Of a stretch of 56,353 bases of DNA, positions 51,234 to 56,353 are shown in pieces. The stretch's first letter is position 1. Each line of letters opens with the position of its first letter. The notes under the pieces were generated by a model, which was not told the DNA's origin, made no database searches, and saw only the letters and a list, made by a program, of their open reading frames with translations. Position numbers and translations under genes: made by a program. Source of the DNA: Afipia sp. (lineage in GTDB: Bacteria; Pseudomonadota; Alphaproteobacteria; Rhizobiales; Xanthobacteraceae); assembly GCA_030652315.1 (NCBI GenBank), contig JAUSAX010000121.1:1-56353 (forward strand). The letters run 5' to 3'.

Positions 51234-52004
51234 TCAACGCGGCTCGACCACGAGACACTGAATGGCCCTGCCGAAATATCCCTGAACATCTCCGAGCCGC
51301 GAGACTGCAAGGCCAGCGCCGTCGGCGCCCAGCGTCATTTCGGAATTCAGCAAGATCCAGTCGCCCACCGGCTGCCGCGCAAACGTCACCGTGAGGTCGG
51401 CGTTGATGAAGCTCCAGCGATTGAAATCCAGCACTGCCGAGACTCCGTTGGAGCAATCCGCCGCAAGCGCAGTCCTCATCGCCTGCGAAATCGCTGCTCC
51501 CTCGACAATTGGACGCTCGGGCCGAAACCAGATGGCGGCCGATCCCAGCTTGAGAAACCCGCCTTTGACGGCGCGCAGCGTTACCCCGCCAAGGAAGCTG
51601 CTGGACGTTTGCGGCTCTACACGGCCGGCCTCCGGGCCCGGAACGTCAATTGGCATCTCCGGCACGACATCCTGAGGCAGTGTCACCGCCTGCGTCCTGA
51701 CCTTGAGCACGGTGGCGCGGACCACCTCAACGCCGTTCGCCAGAAGACGCACCGCACAGAGCTGGATCTTGCGACCCTCACGCACCACCTCGGTCTCGAT
51801 CGTGAGCGGCGCAACCGGCACCGGGCGCATCAGATCGACCGTCAGCCGCGCGACATGCATCGGCTGAGGCGATGGAATTTGCTCAGCGGCCCACACGATC
51901 AGGGACGACGGCGCGCCGCCATGCTGCATGCTGGGGTCCCATGGACCCGCAGCATATTCGCTCGTGACCACGCGGTTGCCTTCGACGCGAAAGACAGCTT
52001 CCAT
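51234..52004 (-). CDS. Thioesterase family protein (TesB-like double hotdog)
   Basis: 256 residues. The N-terminal hotdog carries AAGPWDPSMQHGGAPSSLIVWAAE (about 18-41), typical of TesB-like acyl-CoA thioesterases; the second hotdog has DFNRWSFINADLTVTFARQPVGDWILL. It probably hydrolyses acyl-CoA. It is 40 bases downstream of the nitronate monooxygenase gene and probably co-transcribed. Confidence 0.88.
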   Translation of the reverse strand: MEAVFRVEGNRVVTSEYAAGPWDPSMQHGGAPSSLIVWAAEQIPSPQPMHVARLTVDLMRPVPVAPLTIETEVVREGRKIQLCAVRLLANGVEVVRATVLKVRTQAVTLPQDVVPEMPIDVPGPEAGRVEPQTSSSFLGGVTLRAVKGGFLKLGSAAIWFRPERPIVEGAAISQAMRTALAADCSNGVSAVLDFNRWSFINADLTVTFARQPVGDWILLNSEMTLGADGAGLAVSRLGDVQGYFGRAIQCLVVEPR

Positions 52005-52044
52005 GATTTGCGCTCGCTCCGGCCCCTAGAAGCTTGATCTCACC

Positions 52045-53016
52045 TCAAGCGAGCGGCGCATCGGCAGCTGCCTCGTATTCCTTCTTGAAGCGCGCCACCA
52101 GTTCTGCGACCGGCAGCACCTTATCGACGCTTCCAATGCCCTGTCCGCTGCCCCATATTTCCTTCCAGGCCTTCGGCTTGTTGCGCTCGCCGCTGGCATC
52201 GGTGCCGAAATTCATCTTCGAGGGATCAGACACCGGCAGATTTTCCGGATCCATGCCGGCCGCCACGATCGATGGCTTGAGATAATTGCCGTGCACGCCA
52301 GTGAACAGGTTCGAATAGACGATGTCGTCGGCCGAGGACGCTGCGATCATGCCCTTGTAGTTTTCAGGCGCGTTGGCTTCCTGCGTGGCGATGAACGCCG
52401 AACCGATATAGGCGAAGTCAGCGCCCAGCACGCGCGCCGCGCGGATGGCGCGGCCATGTCCGATCGCGCCGGACAATGCGATGGGGCCATCGAACCATTG
52501 GCGGGTCTCCGCCACGAATGCGAACGGCGAGATCGCGCCGGCATGGCCACCCGCGCCGGCGGCCACCAGCACCAAGCCGTCTGCGCCCTTCTCGACAGCC
52601 TTGTGCGCGAACTTCTGGTTGATGACGTCATGAAACGTGATGCCACCCCAGGCATGCACGGCCTGGTTCAATTCTTCACGCGCGCCGAGCGAGGTGATCA
52701 CCATCGGCACCTTGTGCTTCTCACAGACCGCAAGATCCTGATCGAGGCGGTTGTTGGATTTGTGCACGATCTGGTTGACCGCGAACGGCGCCGAGAGGCG
52801 ATCGGGATGCGCTTTGTCGTGCGCCGCGAGTTCTTCCTTGATCCGGTGCAGCCATTCATCCAGCAGCGCGGCAGGGCGCGCATTCAATGACGGAAACGAG
52901 CCGACGATTCCCGCCTTGCATTGAGCGATCACAAGATCCGGACCCGACACAATGAATAACGGTGAACCGATCACCGGAATCGAAAGGCGACCTTTGAACA
53001 AGGCAGGCATCGACAT
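52045..53016 (-). CDS. Nitronate monooxygenase
   Basis: 323 residues, TIM-barrel FMN enzyme. PVIGSPLFIVSGPDLVIAQCKAGIVGSFP at the N-terminus, GLVLVAAGAGGHAG (about 150-163) as the phosphate-binding loop with His, and SGAIGHGRAIRAARVLGADFAYIGSAF near 200. It oxidises alkyl nitronates or related substrates. Some relatives are enoyl reductase (FabK)-like, so the exact substrate is uncertain. Confidence 0.92.
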   Translation of the reverse strand: MSMPALFKGRLSIPVIGSPLFIVSGPDLVIAQCKAGIVGSFPSLNARPAALLDEWLHRIKEELAAHDKAHPDRLSAPFAVNQIVHKSNNRLDQDLAVCEKHKVPMVITSLGAREELNQAVHAWGGITFHDVINQKFAHKAVEKGADGLVLVAAGAGGHAGAISPFAFVAETRQWFDGPIALSGAIGHGRAIRAARVLGADFAYIGSAFIATQEANAPENYKGMIAASSADDIVYSNLFTGVHGNYLKPSIVAAGMDPENLPVSDPSKMNFGTDASGERNKPKAWKEIWGSGQGIGSVDKVLPVAELVARFKKEYEAAADAPLA

Positions 53017-53134
53017 CAGAAAATCCTCTTCCCCAAGACTGAACCATCCACTGAACCGTCAGGCGCGCGTCCGCGCTGCGGCAATTGTGCCACGGTCTTA
53101 GGGGCTACAGCCATTTCTTGAAAGGGGCTTGCGT

Positions 53135-53689
53135 TTACTGGCAGACCGCCTTGGTGACGAAATTTTCCGTCCGGCACGCGCCTTGGCCCGAAAAATACGA
53201 CTTTGCAGAGCATTTCTGGGTGGATTCGATGTCCACACTCTTGCCCTCGGCGTAACCTTTTTCCTTGCAGAGCTGGTCTGCCGCGCGCTTGCAGTCAGGC
53301 GCGCCATTGGCCGCCGCGGGACAAAGCGTGCGCCCGCTGGCCATCGACTGGCCCGACAGGGGCGCGATCCGCTTCAGGCTGTCTGTCGCATCCTTGGCGC
53401 TGGAGTTCAGCCCGTCGAGCGCCTTTCCCGGACTGGGCAATGCCGAACTCAAACCCGACGCGGAGTCCTTCAGCAGCTTGCCGATTTCCTCGACCAGTCC
53501 CGGATTGCTGGTCGGAGGCGCGGGCTCAGGCGCCGGCGGAGCAGCTTGCTGCGATGGTGCGACCTGAAGCTGCGGCTTGGCTTGTTGCGGCCAGGCCGCC
53601 GTCGTTCCCCACAGGAGCGCGAGGACGGCAACCATCAGGACCATGCGTCCTCGCACGTCCACGAACAGATCGCTGGTGTGATCGGACAT
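53135..53689 (-). CDS. Secreted Cys-rich protein, unknown function
   Basis: 184 residues. An N-terminal hydrophobic stretch (MVLMVAVLALLWGTTAAW) acts as signal or anchor. A Pro/Gln-rich linker and a helical segment follow, then a C-terminal domain with six cysteines (RTLCPAAANGAPDC, QLCKEKGY, QKCSAKS, GACRTEN, KAVCQ). The cysteine spacing suggests three disulfides in the periplasm. Starts at 53689 or 53644 are possible. I do not recognise a named family. Confidence 0.78.
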   Translation of the reverse strand: MSDHTSDLFVDVRGRMVLMVAVLALLWGTTAAWPQQAKPQLQVAPSQQAAPPAPEPAPPTSNPGLVEEIGKLLKDSASGLSSALPSPGKALDGLNSSAKDATDSLKRIAPLSGQSMASGRTLCPAAANGAPDCKRAADQLCKEKGYAEGKSVDIESTQKCSAKSYFSGQGACRTENFVTKAVCQ

Positions 53690-53771
53690 GGCCCGAGAGT
53701 ATCCCGCCGCTGCCCTTGGGAAAAGGCTTTATGACCGACGCGGTTTCGCCACGCGAACGGGGCCGCGTCGA

Positions 53772-54368
53772 TTAGAACAGCCGGAGCGCGACAACGAAAC
53801 CGAGCACCAGTGTGACGGCGGCGATGGCGACCCAGAGGCCGAGCCGCTTCTCGATGACTTCGCGAATCCACGTGCCGTAGCGATTCAGCAGAATCGCGAC
53901 GATGAAAAACCGTCCACCACGCGCGATGATCGAAAAGATCACGAACAGCAGCAGATTGTAGTCGGCGAAACCGGATGTGATCGTCACGAGTTTGTACGGG
54001 ATCGGCGTAAGGCCCTTCAACAGGATGATCCACGCGCCGTATTCGGCGTAGGACGCGCGGAACGCCTCGACCTTGTCGCCGTAACCGTAGAGATTGATCA
54101 ACCACTGTCCGACGGAATCATAAAGCAGCGCGCCGATGGCGTAGCCGACAACGCCGCCCGCAACCGACGTCACCGTACAGACCAGCGCGTAAAGCCACGC
54201 CTTCTGCGGCCGCGCCAGCGACATCGGGATCAGCATGACATCCGGCGGGATCGGAAAGAACGAGCTTTCAGCGAACGACACGGCCCCCATCAGCCAGAGG
54301 GCATAAGGCTTGTCGGCGGCGGCGATGCACCAGTCATACATTCGTCTCAGCATGGCGCGATGAACCAC
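53772..54368 (-). CDS. YqaA/DedA-like membrane protein
   Basis: 198 residues with about five membrane helices. AVSFAESSFFPIPPDVMLIPMSLARP and ILLKGLTPIPYKLVTITSGFADYN are the paired re-entrant motifs of the SNARE-associated/DedA group, YqaA subfamily. DedA relatives flip phospholipid carriers. Starts at 54368 or 54353 (family-like MLRRMYDW) are both possible. Confidence 0.9.
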   Translation of the reverse strand: MVHRAMLRRMYDWCIAAADKPYALWLMGAVSFAESSFFPIPPDVMLIPMSLARPQKAWLYALVCTVTSVAGGVVGYAIGALLYDSVGQWLINLYGYGDKVEAFRASYAEYGAWIILLKGLTPIPYKLVTITSGFADYNLLLFVIFSIIARGGRFFIVAILLNRYGTWIREVIEKRLGLWVAIAAVTLVLGFVVALRLF

Positions 54369-54416
54369 CGTCCGGGCAATTTGTCCATGTGTGGGAACGT
54401 GTAATTTAACCGCTGA

Positions 54417-54881
54417 TTAGCGGCGCTTTTTCAGCCGGCTGCTCTGGAGCGCGACAATTGGTCGCCGCGCAACATTTTCGGAGGCCGATGGTGGCGCAAT
54501 TTTGGCAGCCTGTGATGCGGCTCCGGATTTGTCAGAAACCGGCTTGGCTGCATGAGGCTTGTCAGCGGACGCTTTCGGCAGCTTCTCCGCGATGCCCTGG
54601 ACCCGTTCGCGGCGATCCATTTCGGCCCATACATCTTCCGGGCGAACACCTGCGGCCACCCAGAGAACCGACAAGTTGTAGAGCAGATCCGCGCTTTCCC
54701 GGACTACCGCATCCGAGTTGCCGTTGACCGCATCGATCACGACCTCGATGGCTTCCTCGGCAAGCTTCTTGGCCATTTTCGCTGGCCCGCGCTGATACAG
54801 CCGTGCCGTCCGCGACGTCGCCGGATCGAGATCCTTGGCCGCAATAACCGCGTGATAAAGCCGTTCTAGCGAATCACTCAT
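54417..54881 (-). CDS. HisE-like phosphoribosyl-ATP diphosphatase with C-terminal tail
   Basis: 154 residues. Residues 1-95 are a MazG/HisE-type helical pyrophosphatase with KLAEEAIEVVIDAVNG and ESADLLYNLSVLW, including the acidic metal ligands EExxE and ExxD. The extra 60 residues are Ala/Pro/Lys-rich and probably disordered (HAAKPVSDKSGAASQAAK). It stands apart from any his operon, so it may be a second copy or a housecleaning enzyme. Confidence 0.82.
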   Translation of the reverse strand: MSDSLERLYHAVIAAKDLDPATSRTARLYQRGPAKMAKKLAEEAIEVVIDAVNGNSDAVVRESADLLYNLSVLWVAAGVRPEDVWAEMDRRERVQGIAEKLPKASADKPHAAKPVSDKSGAASQAAKIAPPSASENVARRPIVALQSSRLKKRR

Positions 54882-54950
54882 GGGTCGAACCTTAGATCAA
54901 ATCCCTCGCCAGCGTGTTAACGGCCACCCCAACCGGCTGAAAATGCTCCC

Positions 54951-54982
54951 AAAAAGCAAATCGCCGGGATTTCCCCGGCGAT
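54951..54982 (-). terminator. Intrinsic terminator after the Gly/Tyr-rich gene
   Basis: On the minus strand ATCGCCGGG-GAAAT-CCCGGCGAT (9-bp stem, 54960-54982) followed by TTGCTTTTT. It should end transcription of the gene at 55006-55413 before hisE. Confidence 0.85.
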
Positions 54983-55005
54983 CACCCAGCGCGATTTGCG
55001 CCCGA

Positions 55006-55413
55006 TCAGTAGTAGCCGCCGCCATAACCACCGTAATAGGCCGGACCACCGTAGTAGTGCCGTCCGTAATAGGGGCCGCCGCCGTAATAGTAGTTGTCGC
55101 GATAGTAGTCGCGGCGGCGCTGCTCGGCGACGATGGCACCCATGGTGCCCAGCGCCATCCCCATGAAAGCCATACCGGCGGCATTGTTGCGATAGCCGCG
55201 GCGCACGGCGCGGCGGCGCGCGCGGGAGCTCAAATCAGTGGCTTCACTGGCGTTCGCTGGCTCGGCAGTCGTGCTTTTGGCGGCTGGTGCAGCGGCCAGC
55301 GGTTCTGCCTGCGCGGACAGCGGGGGTACGGCCACGGTCAAGACCAGCGCAGCAGCCGTCGCCAGAACCACAGCTCGGGTGAAAGGCGAAGGCGAAGTCT
55401 TACGAATGAGCAT
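55006..55413 (-). CDS. Secreted Gly/Tyr-rich protein, unknown function
   Basis: 135 residues from the ATG at 55413 (GAGGA upstream). A signal peptide (VVLATAAALVLTVAVPPLSAQA) is followed by an Ala-rich segment, a short GMAFMGMALGTMGAIVAEQRRRDYY block, and a Gly/Tyr/Pro-rich C-terminus (YYGGGPYYGRHYYGG). The tail may self-associate or sit in the outer envelope. No function known. Confidence 0.8.
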   Translation of the reverse strand: MLIRKTSPSPFTRAVVLATAAALVLTVAVPPLSAQAEPLAAAPAAKSTTAEPANASEATDLSSRARRRAVRRGYRNNAAGMAFMGMALGTMGAIVAEQRRRDYYRDNYYYGGGPYYGRHYYGGPAYYGGYGGGYY

Positions 55414-55640
55414 TTCAACGTCCTCATGGGTCATCCCTGGCCTGAACAGGCCAGTCGGAGGATAACCTTAATCATTACATTAGGTTCCCGAATCCGAATA
55501 CAAGCTGAACGACAAAAGGCGAAATTGCGGCAAACTCCGCTCCAAAGGGCCAAAAGGTGACGGACAGGCGCTTGTGTGCCTGTCATCATACCAACACAGC
55601 GGATGCTCAAAAACCGCTTCAACAAGACCAAGTGCCGCGC

Positions 55641-56353
55641 ATGCCGAACAGCCCGCACCGCCTCCTCCGCAAGACGCTGCTGTCGCTGGCGCTGCTCGTG
55701 TGCGTCGGCGCCACGCCCGGGTCAGCCGCATCGGCCCTGCATTTTTCTTACGACCGCGCGATCGACGGCGCGGCGGCGCCGTTCGTGCTGGCGTCCACCC
55801 GAGGTCTGTTTCGCGCGGAAGATCTCACCGTCACCACCGGTCAGGCGACCAGTTCGGTCGATGCCATCGCACGCGTGGCATCGGGCAGCAGCGACATGGC
55901 GCTGGCCGACATCAACGCGCTCATTCGCTATCGCGACAAGGAGGGCGCGGCACCGGTCAAAGCGGTGTTCGTGCTCTACAACAAGGCACCCTATGCGATC
56001 ATCGCGCGCAAGAGCCGCGGCATCGCGACCATGTCGGATCTCGAAGGCAAGACCATCGGCGTCGTCGACGGCGATCTCGCCGCATGGCTATGGCCGGCGA
56101 TTGCGCGCCTGAACAACATCAAGCGCGACAAGATCAGGGCGGAGAAAATCAGCGCAGCGGTGCGCGAGCCGATGCTCTCGGCCGGTCAGCTCGATGCGGT
56201 CACCGGATTTTCGTTTCTCTCCGCGATCAACCTGCGCGACCGCGGCGTCCCGGCAAACGATCTGGCGGTGCTTCGCTTCTCCGACTACGGCAGCGAGGTC
56301 TACGGGCATGCGCTGATCGTCAATCCGAAATTCGCGGACGCCAATTCGGACGC
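55641..56353 (+). CDS. ABC transporter substrate-binding protein, NitT/TauT-like (cut by window edge)
   Basis: Open frame of 237 codons running off the end. A signal peptide (LLRKTLLSLALLVCVGATPGSA) is followed by LHFSYDRAIDGAAAPFVLASTRGLF and MSDLEGKTIGVVDGD near residue 132, as in SsuA/THI5-like binding proteins of nitrate/taurine/pyrimidine importers. Periplasmic. The matching permease and ATPase would lie beyond the window. Confidence 0.85.
   Translation, partial: MPNSPHRLLRKTLLSLALLVCVGATPGSAASALHFSYDRAIDGAAAPFVLASTRGLFRAEDLTVTTGQATSSVDAIARVASGSSDMALADINALIRYRDKEGAAPVKAVFVLYNKAPYAIIARKSRGIATMSDLEGKTIGVVDGDLAAWLWPAIARLNNIKRDKIRAEKISAAVREPMLSAGQLDAVTGFSFLSAINLRDRGVPANDLAVLRFSDYGSEVYGHALIVNPKFADANSD

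Noticed and set aside
50597..52004. Genomic island at tRNA-Leu
   Set aside because: No integrase, no copy of the tRNA 3' end and ordinary metabolic genes follow; only the GrlR-like gene looks unusual.

Overview
The window is high-GC alphaproteobacterial chromosome. Gene content and order point to the Bradyrhizobium/Afipia/Rhodopseudomonas/Nitrobacter group (Nitrobacteraceae): a SAM-II riboswitch ahead of metX-metW, a chorismate mutase-hisC-tyrA operon, ftsE-ftsX-ydcF-plsC, argH-lptM-lysA with a divergent tlpA close in sequence to the Bradyrhizobium protein, and several palindromic intergenic repeat families. The group assignment is inference from remembered sequences, not a database search. 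Most of the window is ordinary core genome. I see no prophage, integrase, transposase or CRISPR array.

Layout. 1-8.3 kb: clpB (cut by the window edge), a MOSC protein, a secreted CHAP-like protein, riboswitch-controlled metX-metW, then the aromatic amino-acid operon. 8.5-15.4 kb: a DUF2125 protein, a gamma-glutamylcyclotransferase, the ftsE-ftsX-ydcF-plsC envelope operon, and a zinc-ribbon membrane protein followed by a single-domain response regulator. 15.4-18.5 kb: a Bcr/CflA efflux pump, an SDR, and soxR divergent from a small monooxygenase with a clear SoxR box between them. 18.5-21.4 kb: a six-gene minus-strand operon, ArsR repressor > VOC > AHSA1 > DoxX > SRPBCC > YjbR. 21.5-29 kb: a large DUF4175 protein, a membrane methyltransferase, lysA, lptM, argH and tlpA. 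29.1-32.6 kb: a seven-gene plus-strand operon, ArsR > AHSA1 > DUF899 > DUF1428 > three VOC proteins. 32.6-36.6 kb: a YjfB-like microprotein, 3-hydroxybutyryl-CoA dehydrogenase, etfBA, a cobalamin adenosyltransferase and a HIG1-like protein. 36.7-42.5 kb: yihY, a soluble hybrid histidine kinase, gluQRS, a DNA glycosylase coupled to a DUF2855 protein, and an HNH nuclease. 42.5-50.5 kb: old yellow enzyme, GlxA-type regulator and SDR, lrgA/lrgB, small secreted proteins, an AbrB-type membrane protein and dsbB. 50.5-56.4 kb: tRNA-Leu(CAA), a GrlR-like protein, a thioesterase, nitronate monooxygenase, a YqaA-type membrane protein, a HisE-like protein and the start of a substrate-binding protein.

The observation most worth following is that the two ArsR operons, about 8 kb apart, carry the same promoter/operator arrangement: a -10 box running into TAACC-N4-GGTT(A/T). 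They may form one small regulon of ligand-binding-fold proteins (AHSA1/SRPBCC, VOC, DoxX, DUF899, DUF1428) of unknown purpose. A second striking feature is a family of CTAG-ended hairpins. Members end exactly three bases before the start codons of lysA and lptM, so the repeat appears to supply the upstream in-frame stop and a GGA-type ribosome binding site.
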